A stretch of DNA of 64,000 bases from Allomyces arbusculus (Eukaryota; Blastocladiomycota; Blastocladiomycetes; Blastocladiales; Blastocladiaceae): positions 1 through 64,000 of the forward strand of contig JADHYV010000039.1 in the NCBI GenBank assembly GCA_027604705.1, read 5' to 3'. The notes beneath the pieces were generated by a model. The model saw nothing but the letters and a program-made list of their open reading frames with translations, had not been told where the DNA came from and searched no databases. A program made the translations under genes and the position numbers. This document shows, piece after piece, positions 10,604 to 21,037 of the stretch. Within the stretch, counting starts at the first letter, position 1, and each line of letters opens with the position of its first letter.

Positions 10604-13138
10604 TTACGCCAGCTTCGACCCGGGCCCACGCACAAACACGCGCCCGCTATCCGTGGGCGGCGCCGGCGCACGCACGCCACCTTCATCCACCGCCGATCGC
10701 ACCGACTTCCCACGCAGCGGCGCGTGCGGGCTCGGCACGGTCCCCGGCGGCAGCGGCGGCAACGCATCCCCTGGTCCAGTACTTCCAGCACGTGCGGCCG
10801 TCTGCGACGGCGGCTCGACGTGAATCAAGAACGAGTGCGGTGGCATCGCGCCACCTTCTTCCTGCTTGGGTCGCACATCGTCAGCCGTAGGTCGCGGCGG
10901 TCGCGGCGCTGTCTCGGCCGCGGCCGCCGTGAGCAACGACGCGGCCGTCGCGCGACACATGGCTGCGTCAGCATCGCTTGCGGGCTCGACTTTGATTTGC
11001 AGCGAAGGGCCGTTTCCGGTTGCAGTCCCGTCGTCCGAGAGCTTGATGTTGAGTGCGGGTAAGGCACCACCTGCGCCTTCTTCCGAGTGCACGACCGTCA
11101 CGACCACCGCCTGGTCCGTGTGATCACCCTTGCCGTCGCCGAGGTACAGGACACGCGCGTTGGGCGCCGGAAGGGACGGCACATCGTCGTCGAGATCCAT
11201 CGGGTCAGCGGTGCTATCCGCAGCGGAAACGGCAACCACGTCGCTGCGGCGCGGCGCGTCGAGAACCATCACCTTGACGCCACCAGCCGTTGTCGCCACG
11301 TACGGCATGGCGTTGCCAGGCTTCCCAGTCCCCGTCGAGGACGACCCAGCGTTGGGCGCGGCCGCGGCAGCCACGAGCTCCAGTGCCGACCGGAACGCCG
11401 CGGGCGACGCCGTCAAACTGAGCGGCGCCGACCCCGACGACGCATTCGGCGCGAGCGCCGACAACGCCGGCAGGAGCCACGCCGCACCCAGAACCACAAT
11501 CGCAAACAGCGCGCCAAACGACTTGATCGCCGGTCCTGCCGTGACATGCACGAGCGACGACACCTGCTGCGGCGGCGGCGTCGTCATGGAGAACGGCGCC
11601 ATCGGCGCGGCCGCCGCCGTGGTGGTTCCCGTCGCCACCTGGAAATACGCGTGCGCGTCGCGCAGAAGCCGCAACTGCGCAAGGACGCGGTCGTGGTCCT
11701 GCACGAGCCGTGCGTGGTCGTCGAGCACTTGCTGCACCTGCGCCTGTAAAGCGGATTTCTCGTCTTTCAGCTTGGCCACTTCCATTTCCAAGAGCTCCAC
11801 ATGCTCGCGCGCGCGCTTGCGCGACTCGGACGCGGCGAGCCGATTCTTGATCTTGCGCAGCGCTTTCTTGTCGTCGGGCGACAACTGGTCGGGCGGAGTC
11901 GCCAGCAATGCCGCGGCGTCACGCGCCGGCTTGGTGCCAGTCGAGTCGTCGTCCGAACTCGACGAGGAGGAGGTGGGCGCGGGCGACGTGGCCGGTTGCG
12001 CGTGCGCCGCTGGCGAGTCGTCCACGTCAAGTTTACGCCGCGCGCCGGCCGCTGGCTGCGCCGGATCGTCTGCGGCAGGCGCGTGCCGACGCTTCGGCGC
12101 GCGCTTGCCCGTGGACGACGAGGGTTTGCCGACGAGGCCGTCGAGCGGGGTGTCGGGCGCGGCCGCACGCCAGGCCGCGGGGCCCAGCATGCCCGTGGGT
12201 GTGGGTGGCGGCGGCGGGAGCATCCCGTAGAGACTCGCGTACGGGAACGAGGCCGGTGGCGGCGCGTACATGCCGCCTGCGGCGGCCGCGGCGGCGGCAG
12301 CGACGGCGGCAGCCGCATAGGGGCCCGCCGCGTAGGGCGAGGCCGCGGCGGCCGGGGTCATCCAGTAGGGGCTGTAGAGCGGCAGTGGCGGGACGGGCGG
12401 GACGGCAGCATTGGTGGCCGAGAAGGCGGGCAGCGTTGGCGTTGGTGTGGCCGTCGAAGCGGTGGGAGTGTGCGCGTGCGACTTGGGCGCGAGCGAGGCC
12501 CGAGTGGCGTCCGTTTCAGGTTGCGCCGTGGCAGATGCCTGAGACGTCGCCACCTGGCCCGCAGCTGGCGCAACCGGGATCGCGACCGTGCTCTTCGCTG
12601 CAGTCGTCGCGACAGCAGGGGTCGCTGCCGCGAGCGCGGCGGGCGCGACGCTCGGTGCGGCCGTCTTGGCCGCGAGCGCAGTGGTCGGGGCCGCGGACTT
12701 GGCGGCGGGAACAGGAGCGGCGCTGTTGGGTCCCACAGCCTGCGCGTCCTGGTTGCGCGTCAAAGACGCATGCGACTTGACCGTCGACCGTGCCTCCAGG
12801 GGCATCGGCGCGGGGGACGCAGCACGACTCGGCGCGGCCGGGAACTGGAGGTAGGCGTCGAGGTCGAGGTCCAAGTCGAGGTCCATGCCAGCAAGCGCGT
12901 CGGGGCGCGGCAGGTCGGCGGCCCAGTCCATGGCCGAGTCGACGGTGGCGTTGGCCTGCGCGTCGACGAACGCGAGCAGGCGGTCGGTGCCCGACGACGA
13001 CGAGGGGGTGCTGGAACCGGTGCTGGCGCAGTTGGGCGAGGAGGGCAGGAACACGTCGTTGCGCACAGGCGAGACGGGCGGCGAGGCCGGCGCGCCTGGC
13101 GGCGCAAGGAGCGATTGGATCAGGTCGTCGACGTCCAT
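10604..13138 (-). CDS. bZIP transcription factor with a C-terminal transmembrane segment (ATF6/CREB3-like layout)
   Basis: 844-aa single-exon protein. Residues 1-110 are acidic and Ser-rich (possible activation domain). The middle is Ala/Pro/Ser low complexity. Near residue 428 lies a basic region, KIKNRLAASESRKRAREH, with the N-x7-R signature, then a leucine zipper (LLEMEVAKLKDEKSALQAQV). About 60 residues further, near 539-560, is a hydrophobic segment FGALFAIVVLGAAWLLPAL. The remaining 280 residues would be lumenal if this spans the ER membrane. AFRSALEL, about 20 residues beyond it, fits the site-1-protease pattern RxxL, and a proline lies inside the hydrophobic segment, as in ATF6. ATG at 13138 (GCCAACATGGAC) is the first Met; the open frame further upstream has none. 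The bZIP is certain. Membrane tethering is inferred from layout. Confidence 0.82.
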   Translation of the reverse strand: MDVDDLIQSLLAPPGAPASPPVSPVRNDVFLPSSPNCASTGSSTPSSSSGTDRLLAFVDAQANATVDSAMDWAADLPRPDALAGMDLDLDLDLDAYLQFPAAPSRAASPAPMPLEARSTVKSHASLTRNQDAQAVGPNSAAPVPAAKSAAPTTALAAKTAAPSVAPAALAAATPAVATTAAKSTVAIPVAPAAGQVATSQASATAQPETDATRASLAPKSHAHTPTASTATPTPTLPAFSATNAAVPPVPPLPLYSPYWMTPAAAASPYAAGPYAAAAVAAAAAAAAGGMYAPPPASFPYASLYGMLPPPPPTPTGMLGPAAWRAAAPDTPLDGLVGKPSSSTGKRAPKRRHAPAADDPAQPAAGARRKLDVDDSPAAHAQPATSPAPTSSSSSSDDDSTGTKPARDAAALLATPPDQLSPDDKKALRKIKNRLAASESRKRAREHVELLEMEVAKLKDEKSALQAQVQQVLDDHARLVQDHDRVLAQLRLLRDAHAYFQVATGTTTAAAAPMAPFSMTTPPPQQVSSLVHVTAGPAIKSFGALFAIVVLGAAWLLPALSALAPNASSGSAPLSLTASPAAFRSALELVAAAAAPNAGSSSTGTGKPGNAMPYVATTAGGVKVMVLDAPRRSDVVAVSAADSTADPMDLDDDVPSLPAPNARVLYLGDGKGDHTDQAVVVTVVHSEEGAGGALPALNIKLSDDGTATGNGPSLQIKVEPASDADAAMCRATAASLLTAAAAETAPRPPRPTADDVRPKQEEGGAMPPHSFLIHVEPPSQTAARAGSTGPGDALPPLPPGTVPSPHAPLRGKSVRSAVDEGGVRAPAPPTDSGRVFVRGPGSKLA

Positions 13139-13914
13139 GTTGGCGGGCGGCGGCGACGGTGGCGGCGGGCGGGCGCGGAGGGCCGGCGGTGTCGACGGCG
13201 AGGTGCAGCGTCGCGCGAGAGAGAACGAGAGATCGGCCGGGCAGCACGCGGCGCTCTCATGAAGAAGGCCGAAACGCCGGCAGGCTGTCCCCCTGCGCGG
13301 CCACGTCAAATCTCAACCGCCGGTTTGGTCAGCACGCAACCGGTCCAGCGCACCATTTCCGCATCCCCAAAGGCCACTTTTGCATTTCGCACCCGAGCCG
13401 CGCGCCGTGCTCGGCCACTGACATGATTCCAAATCCCGACACTCTCCACCCACCCGCCGCGGCGACGGCGGCACGAACGCGCGACGGCCCGCGTCCGCGA
13501 CGTGGCACCCGCGCACTCGTCCGCCTCGCTCCACCTTCGCTCCGCCGCCGCGCCAAACGCCAAGCGCACCAACCGCCGCGCGTACCATCGTTGCGTCCAC
13601 GCGCAGCGCACCATCCCGCCAGTCCAGGAGCACGCGACAACCGTGACAAACGCTTGCATAAGAAATTGCTTCCAACTTGAACAACGACCACACAGCGCGC
13701 CGCACCGGCAGGACGCTGGCCTACGGCAACGACAACGGGAGCCAACGCGACTCACACACAACACAAACCAACGCGACCCTTGCCGCGCGCCATGACTCGA
13801 GACAAAACCGGGCCAAAAACTTGCTTGAGCCGCGCACCGACCACTCAACTTTCTCCCCTTCCCCCCTCCCCCCTCCCCCCCCCCCCCCCTACTCCCACTC
13901 CGGCCCAGCTGCGG
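13139..13914. other. Intergenic region, bZIP upstream / CK1 downstream
   Basis: 776 bp holding the bZIP promoter and the 3' end of the CK1-like kinase gene, both on the minus strand. A C-rich stretch with an uninterrupted run of 15 C (13875-13889) lies directly past the kinase stop codon. I recognise no gene and no distinct promoter motif. Confidence 0.45.
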
Positions 13915-16900
13915 TCACGCCGGCGTCTCTGGCAGCGCCCCACCCGCGCCCGGGTCCACCGCCGCACCATATCCCGCCGTCGCCCCCACCGGTGGTGGCC
14001 CACCCCCCACCCCCACTGCAGCCGGCGCGAGCCGTGGCCGATTCGCAAAGAACGACGGCGCGTGCGGCTGGTGCCTCGGAATCAACCGCGGCAGGACCGC
14101 GCCCTGTCGCGCGACATCGGCCGCGTCGTCGGGTCCCGGACCACCACCGAGCGGTAGCAGTCCTGCTGCCGGCGGCGGAGGCGGCGCGTACTGGTGGTGG
14201 TGGTGGTGGTGGTGGTGGTGATGGGGATACGCGAGGGCATGCTGCGGCGGCGGGGTCGGCGGTGGAGGCGCCGTGGTCGCCGCCGGTGGTGGCGCAGTCG
14301 TCTCGTAGTACGCGCTGGGCCGCGGCACGGGATAGTCGCGGTGGTCGTACGGCGACGCGTCGTGGTAGGCGTGGTGCGCGGCACGGGTTGCGGCGGCAGC
14401 ATATCCGGGGTTCGGATCGTGCGGCCGTGCCGCGTACCCTGGAGGTGGTGGTGGTGGAGCAGCCGTTGCCGCATACTCGACCTGTGCCGGCGCCGCGCCA
14501 TACTCGGGTGCCTGCGCGGGTGGCGGCGGTGCGCCCCACGCGGCATACTCGTGCCCGAGCGCAGCAGCCGCCATCGCACGCAACAGCGTCCCGTCTGACG
14601 CGGCGCGGTCGAGTCCAGTCCCGGGTGGTGGCGGTGCCTGCGCCTGCTGCTGCTGCGCCTGCGGTGGTGGCGGTGGGGGAGCCCACGCGTTGTAACCTGG
14701 TGGTGGCAGTGTCGGCCGCGCGAGATTCGGCGTGCGCCACGCGTTCCAGACCGCGCCCGGCGGTGGTGGCGGTGGTGGAACCGCCGCTCCTCTTGGCGGT
14801 TGCGTGCGCGTGTCGTACGCCGCGTACGCCGCAGCACGCTCGTCGGTAAACTCGGCGGGTGCTTGAGCCGTCGGCGCGTGGTACGCGTCGTAACCCGCAC
14901 CGCCGTACGGATCCGCGCGCGCAAGCACGTCCGGGTAGGACTCGTACAAATGCGCTTGCGGTGGCGGCGGCGGCGGCGGGAGTTGCGGCGGTGGGGGTGG
15001 CGGGTACTGCTGCTGCTGATGCTGCTGGTAGTGCTGGTGGTGCATGGCCTGCAGCGCAACCTGCTGCATCGCCGCGATCCCGTCGGGTGGGGCACCAGCC
15101 GAGCCGAGCGGCGCGTAGAGCGGCGGGGGCGGGGGCGGTGGGGCCGCGGCCGACGGGTAGTAGTACGCGTCGGTGCCCGGGTAGAGCGCGGCACCACGTC
15201 CGTACACGTCGGCGGCCCCATACGCGGCAGCCGCAGCCGCAGCAGCAGCAGCAGAGACAGGGTCGAGGCCAGTGCGGTCGTATCCGAGCCACGCGCCGCC
15301 GGGGAGCGCGGGCGGTGGTGGGGGCGGTGGCTGCGACGCTGGGACGGGCAGCGGTAACGGCGCGCCAGCGTCGGCGTACCCGCGCGCAGCGTAGGGCGTT
15401 GACGGGGCCGCAAACCCCGGCGGCGCTGGGACGTGTGTTGGCGGCAAGAGCGCCTGCATCGGCGCCGCCGCATCGAGCGCGCCCGCGGCCACTCCACCGG
15501 CCGACACGTCCCCCGCCGTCGCGACAGGGTCCCAATCAAATCGCCAGTCGTAGGCCCGCATGCCAAGGTCGCGCACGGCACCAACAAACAAGTCGCGCAA
15601 GCCCGTGTAGTCGGGCGTTTCCTTTGGGTCCATTGCACGCACGCGGGCCATGTACTCCTCGAACGCGCGCGGCAGCGTCTGGCACAGGATTTTCGGCACG
15701 GCCTGCTCCTTGGCGCGGAGCACGAGCCGCTTGTGATCGGGTGGGGCCGGGTTCGGGTTGTCGGGCGTCGGCGCGGGGGTCGCAGGCACTTTCAAGTATT
15801 TCTTTTGCCAGGGCAAATGGCCCACGGCAAAGTAGACGAGCAAGTAACCGAGCGACTCGAGATCGTCCTTGGGCGCCTGTGGCCGACCACGGTGCGAGCA
15901 GCGCGACATGTATCGGAGCGTCCCCTAGATAGACGATCAGGGCGAGTCAGAATCTTAACTTGGTGGCATCAATCGCAAAAAGAAAAGTGAGCGTACAATG
16001 CATTTTTCCGCGCGTCCCGATGCGACCACTCCATTCCTAACCTCGCCCGGTTGCGCCGGGATCGGGCACGCGAGTCCAAAATCAATCAAATGCAGGACAT
16101 GCGACAGATCCGCCGCCCCACCACCTGCCGACGACCCGCCATCCGCAGCCGTCGCAGCGCACCCAATCAACACATTTTCTGGCTTGAGATCACGGTGCAG
16201 ATAACCGCGTGCATGCAGCGTCTCGAGGCGGCACAGCAACTGGTCGGCAATCATGCACACGGTCGGGATCGAGAACCGGCGGTGGCACCGCTCAAACAGG
16301 TCCTGCAATGACGCGCCGAGCTGGTCCATGACGAGCGCGCGGTAGGCCCACCGGTGGCCCTGTGCGTCGACCACTTCAAACACGCCGTACCAGTGAAGCC
16401 GCGGGAATCCGGCACCGCCAGCAAGCGCGAGGAGCACCTGCGCCTCGGCGGGTAAGAGGCCTTGGTGAGTGGCCGGAGCTGCCGCCGCGGCTTTCCCACC
16501 GCCTGGTGCCGGCGCGGGTGGTGGTGGCAGTGGTTCGACCTTGATCGCGACGGGCATGCGGTCCGGTAACCGGTGGCCGCGGTAGACGCACCCAAACGAC
16601 CCAGCGCCGAGCTTGGTCCCAATCGAGTACCACGGCCACCGAGCAGCGCCCGAGTGCGACGAGGTCGTCGACATGAGCGACATGCGCGCGTTCGTGTGTG
16701 TCGCCGAGGTCGCGGGCGAGGCGAGAAAGTCGCCGGGCCCAACCGCAGGCATGGGGCTCGTGAGCGGGTCCGCACTCATGCGCGTTCCGTCGGCTCCGTT
16801 GCGTGTCGCCGACGTGTTCTCGCCCGGCCATCCGGACGCGGTCCCGCCGAGCAAAGAGCCCTCGGGGATCGAGTCGTGCGTTGATCCGGGAACAGCCGGT

Positions 16901-17979
16901 GCCGCCACCGCAGCAGCAGCACCGTTCCGCGCGGCAGCCACGGTCGCGCGGGGGGTCGCAGCCGTGGCTGCGAGCGGCGAGACAGCAGCACCACGCGCAA
17001 TCGGTGACGGAGGAACAATACGCGGGCTGCGCGTGCCCGCAGCAGCAGTGAGCGCGGCACGACGCGCAGCGGCCACGACGACGGGACTGCGCGCTGGCCC
17101 CAAGGTCGTGGGGCTCATGGGCGAGATTGGGCACATGGCGCTCAACGACTGCGCCGGGCTGCGTGCTGGACTGATCTGCATCGCGTCGCCGTCGTAGCCG
17201 GCGGCACCGGCACCGGCACCAAGAGGCGGCGCGTAATAGTAAGCCAGTTGCGGTGGTGGTGGTAGTGGCGGCGGCGCGTGCGGTGTCGTGGGTGGGTGAG
17301 GTGCGTGGAGATAGGGCCCCGCCGCGTACGCAGCCGCGTAGTCTGGCGCGGGAGCCGCTCCCGCGTTCACAAACGACGGTGCGTGTGCGTTGTACTGCTG
17401 CGCGTGCGGGTAGTACGATGGCGGGATCGCACCGCCGGCGTTTGGGTCGCGTGCAAACGTGGGCGCGTAAGTCGTGGCAGTGGGTGGGGCCCACGGGTTC
17501 GTCGCGGCCACAGTGGCCGCCGTGGTCGCGGCCGTGGCAGCGGGCGCATTGTAGCCGAATCCGTTGCTCGGGGCGGCGTACTGGGGCGGCATCCACGCGG
17601 CAGCGAGCCCTGGGTTCCCCGGCGGGGGGACGGCAGCGGCCGTGGCCCCAGGTACTGGTAGCGGGCGCGCAACAGCGTGCGGATGGTGCAAGACGGCGGC
17701 CGCAGACCGTGCTTTGAGCGGGTTGCGCAGGAGCGGCGACCGCGCGGCGAGGTGCGCGGCGGCGTTGGCGGGGATGGCGGCCGACGATGGGTAGGGAGGG
17801 ACCGGGTAGGGCGCAGCGCCCCCAGCAGCGGCAGTCGTCGTGGGCACGTTGGGCGCGGGCGAGGTAGTGGCGGAGACAGGAGCGGCAGGCGCGGCGGCGG
17901 TCATGGGCAGGCGCGGCGCGGCAAAGTACGCGTTCTGGGGGTGGTAGCGGTCGTGGTGCGGCGGCGTTTGGGCGTGCAT
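13915..17979 (-). CDS. Casein kinase 1-family protein kinase with very long low-complexity arms
   Basis: About 1,330 aa in two exons (17979-15997 and 15924-13915; 72-nt intron with GTACGC donor and CTAG acceptor). The kinase domain covers about residues 450-790. It has the glycine loop LGAGSFGCVYRGH, VAIKVE, catalytic loop LHRDLKPENVLIG, DFGLA, then GTLRYMSRCSHRGRPQ and DDLESLGYLLVYFAVGHLPW, the CK1 signature. The intron falls just before GTLRYM. CK1 enzymes usually read HRDIKPDNFL; the HRDLKPEN form here is the general kinase version. The 450-residue N-terminal arm is Ala/Pro-rich with SP and TP sites. The 540-residue C-terminal arm is Pro/Tyr/Gln-rich with polyproline runs and a run of ten His. 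ATG at 17979 is the first Met in frame. Substrates are unknown. Confidence 0.85.
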
Positions 17980-19144
17980 GGCCGAGCTGGCCGAGCGGGC
18001 GCAAGCACAGGCGCAAGCGCGGGGATCAGCGCGGTAGCGATCGCAGCGAGCGATTCGGCTGTTGGCAAGAGTGGTGCGGCCTTTGAGCAGCACGCGATCG
18101 GCGTGGTGAGCGCGGACGGCGGTGCGCTGCACGTGTTGTCGTCGAGGCACTGGGACGGCGCACGAGCGGCGCGACGGCGCCGGAATGGATGGCCAGCCGG
18201 CGCGGCGAGGCGCGGCACAGCGAGTGCAGCAAGTCGCGTGCGGTGCGCGGGCGTGCAGCGTCGTGGAGAGTGGTGGCGAGGACGGCGACCCCGCGACGGC
18301 GACGGCGACGGCGGCGTTCTTTGGCGCGCGGGCCGCGACTTGTCAGTTCAGCTTCGTCTCGCACGCGGCACGCGAACCTGTGAAAGCCCTGGGCCCAGAT
18401 GGGGTTTGCCGCGGGATGGGGCAGGTCGCCAGGTTAGGTTTCACCCCGGCCTCTGTCTGCGCCGTCACTCAATCATCTGTCGAACGCCGTTGTCAATCCG
18501 CCCCAGCATCGACGCCGCGGTCGACACGGCGGGACCACCAGCTTTGCACTAGCTGCAATGCATGGCGCGAAGGGTCTCAACAATGCCACGCCTTGTTTGA
18601 TGGCTGTGGGACCCGCGGCGGGCTCCTGACGCACTCAGAGCACGCTCTCTGCTGCAACTCCGCCCTATTGCTATTTACTCGACTCAATTTGACTTGCACG
18701 CGCTCGACGCGCCCTTCCGAGCATGACGACCATTGTCATCCTTATGCCGACACGGCGCTCACTGTGCGCCGCCGCACTCTGCGCCATGTGTGCGGTCCAG
18801 TTCCGTGCGCGGCTGTCGGAGGCTTCGTGCTGCCGCAGATCGTGCACGTTGCAGCGGGTTCGTGCAATCATCGTCGTCTTCTCGCTCCCGCTGTGCCGTC
18901 CAGGTCGCAGGCACGGTGCGGACGGCGGCCGACGGGCACTCCCCCTCGACCCGCTCGCTGCCATGCACTTCGCACTGCGTCTCCCCGCACGCGCGCGGCG
19001 GGAGCTTGACGGAGACGAGGACGACGGCGCGGCTGTGCCATTCCTGCGCTCGGAGTTAGCGCTTGTGGATGGCGAGAAACACCCATTGGGGAAATGTGCC
19101 TGTTTCTGACTTTCGGGAGGAACACGTCTATTGCTGGCTTTATT
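17980..19144. other. Intergenic region, CK1 upstream / secreted-protein downstream
   Basis: Nearly 1.2 kb with no ORF I can support. The frame upstream of the kinase start is open but lacks an ATG. Small overlapping ORFs at 18122-19109 on the plus strand show no domain or family resemblance. The region should contain the kinase promoter; I see no distinct motif. Confidence 0.4.
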
Positions 19145-20506
19145 CTACTCTCTCCTTGGCGTTGGCTCAACGTGTACCCACACAGCTGCGACGATCATAT
19201 CCCCACCCCTTACGCGCGTTTGCACGACCAGTCGCCACCACCCGGGTAGAGGCAAAGAAACCGCTGCTCCGATCCACGGACCAAACGAGGCCGGTGCCGC
19301 ACCGTGCATCCACGCGCGCGTACCTACGCGCCCGCGGCACAGCTGCACGCGCTCACTGCCCCCGCGGCGCCATGCGAGCGTTGGTAGGGTCGAGGGCCGT
19401 GTTGGTGGCCTCGCGTCGGTCGCGTCCGCGAAGCTCGTCTCGAGCTGCGCGGCGACGTGTGCCACATCGGCCGCACTCACTTGTGACAGAGCGAGCGCAA
19501 TTCCGTGAAAGTGTGCCGTGTGCAACGTGGATGCGTGCACCGCCGTGATGTGCGCGGCCGCGTCGAGTAACGGGCCCAGGTCGGTCGTGGGCACAAACCG
19601 GTGCCAGTGCGCCGCATATTGCGCGACGTGGAACACGACCGTGCGGCACTGGTTTGGGAATAACGGCAGGATCGCTGCGCGGCCGTCCGGGAACGACGCG
19701 GTCGTGACCTGGAATAGTGAGCCGTGGCCTTGCGGTGGGAAGGAACCGGCAGGGAGACCAGTGAGCGGAATCGGCGACGTGTACGCTTCCGACTCGGTCG
19801 CGAGCCGCAATCCGTGCACGACAGCCGTGTTCTCCTGCTTTCGAAGCAGCGGCTCCGCGCCCGAAGGAGCTGCGGGCGCTCCGTCGACAGGTGGCATGCG
19901 AAACTCGTGCTTGATCTCCACGGCAGGCGGGCCTTGGTCGTCGCCGTCCATCGTGTGCCTTTGCCGTAAGCGATGCTGCGCGTGCTGATTTCCCATCCCG
20001 CTTCTCCTCGGTTCGACACAGACGCTCGTCGGCACGCGCACCGCAATCTCGACCTGCACGACCCACGGCCCACCATCTACGGGTGCCGTTACGTCGACGC
20101 CCCACTCGCCATCCTCGCCGCGCGGTGCCGGCGCAAAATCCTCGGGATGCACATGCACCAGCGTTTCGACGGTGCTGTCGACAACGAGGATGTGCGCGCG
20201 GCGCGCGTGCATCACGAGCAGGTCACGGCACGGGACGCGCGTGCCCGTGACGCGGTTCGTCACGGTAAAATCGAGCCGGTGCGGAGTTGTTGCTGGTCGC
20301 GGCGTGTGCTTCAGCGACACGGTAAAGTCGCTGCCCCGGTAGCAACCAGCAGGGGTACGTGGTGCCATATCGGCCGAGGCGGCGGCGTGGGCGGCATGGT
20401 GGTAGTGGCCCGGTAGCGCTGCGGGCGAGGCAGTTGCAAAGACGACGGCCAGGGCGAGCCCAACGAGCAATATGGTCGCGGCTTGAAATTGTTGGATGGC
20501 CGGCAT
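19145..20506 (-). CDS. Predicted secreted protein with an HVHPED motif, function unknown
   Basis: 453 aa, one exon. Residues 5-30 (FQAATILLVGLALAVVFATASPAA) look like a signal peptide or signal anchor, followed by a His-rich patch HYHHAAHAAAS. Near residues 100-125, LLVMHARRAHILVVDSTVET leads into LVHVHPEDF and then GEWGVDV. This resembles small bacterial secreted or lipoprotein domains with an 'HLHP' core of suspected metal binding. A second His-containing segment (AHITAVHASTLHTAHFHG) lies near residue 345, and WWRLVVQTRV plus VWVHVEP near the C-terminus suggest a second related beta domain. I do not recognise the family by name. A metal-binding role is only a guess. ATG at 20506 starts directly at the signal sequence. 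Confidence 0.55.
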   Translation of the reverse strand: MPAIQQFQAATILLVGLALAVVFATASPAALPGHYHHAAHAAASADMAPRTPAGCYRGSDFTVSLKHTPRPATTPHRLDFTVTNRVTGTRVPCRDLLVMHARRAHILVVDSTVETLVHVHPEDFAPAPRGEDGEWGVDVTAPVDGGPWVVQVEIAVRVPTSVCVEPRRSGMGNQHAQHRLRQRHTMDGDDQGPPAVEIKHEFRMPPVDGAPAAPSGAEPLLRKQENTAVVHGLRLATESEAYTSPIPLTGLPAGSFPPQGHGSLFQVTTASFPDGRAAILPLFPNQCRTVVFHVAQYAAHWHRFVPTTDLGPLLDAAAHITAVHASTLHTAHFHGIALALSQVSAADVAHVAAQLETSFADATDARPPTRPSTLPTLAWRRGGSERVQLCRGRVGTRAWMHGAAPASFGPWIGAAVSLPLPGWWRLVVQTRVRGGDMIVAAVWVHVEPTPRRE

Positions 20507-21037
20507 GAGCGACAGGTATGCGAGCAGTCAACACAAAACTTGTTGAAAAATCGTCAGGCACTACGAGCAATGCGCAACTGGGCCGCGCGCGTTGTGGAGA
20601 GTTAGCGAGCGTGTCGAGAGTTGCGACAGAGAATGGAGCAACTTGCAGCTGGCTTGCGAGTTGGCCATGATGATGGCGGTGCTGATGGCTCACGATAAAG
20701 GAGAGAGTTGCTCGACAACCAGCAACACCGCATCACAACAACAACCGTGAGGCACACACGCACACATCACACACATCTCCAATCACACACCTCCAATTAC
20801 ACATGCAGCAATCAAAAGATCCCAAGTCCACAATGACGAGTGTCCATGTATTTATTCCCATCGCAAGCGGGAGACGACACGGCGTGCCCGCCTGCCGGCG
20901 TTGGTATCCAATTCTTGAGGCCAAAAAGAAAAAAAACACACTATGTACAACAAAATCCAACGAAAAGAAACGCACTCTGCGGCTCTGCCGCAAACTACTG
21001 ACACGTTCCCGTCCCATGACCGCGCATCCGGCGCAAA
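20507..21037. other. Intergenic region with CA-rich simple sequence
   Basis: 531 bp between the aspartate kinase stop codon and the start of the secreted-protein gene, both on the minus strand. It contains an imperfect CA-rich stretch around 20751-20805. No gene is apparent. The promoter of the secreted-protein gene should be here. Confidence 0.4.

Noticed and set aside
10604-10620. Possible peroxisomal SKL signal at the bZIP C-terminus
   Set aside because: The protein ends SKLA, not SKL, so the tripeptide is not terminal.
11801-13426. 541-codon plus-strand ORF opposite the bZIP gene
   Set aside because: Arg/Gly/Trp-rich composition typical of the antisense of a GC-rich low-complexity gene. 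The bZIP and membrane motifs are on the minus strand.
13889-15535. 548-codon minus-strand ORF in another frame of the CK1-like kinase C-terminal arm
   Set aside because: It is a frame-shifted reading of the same polyproline/Gln/His region. The frame ending at 13915 contains the CK1 DDLESLGY block.
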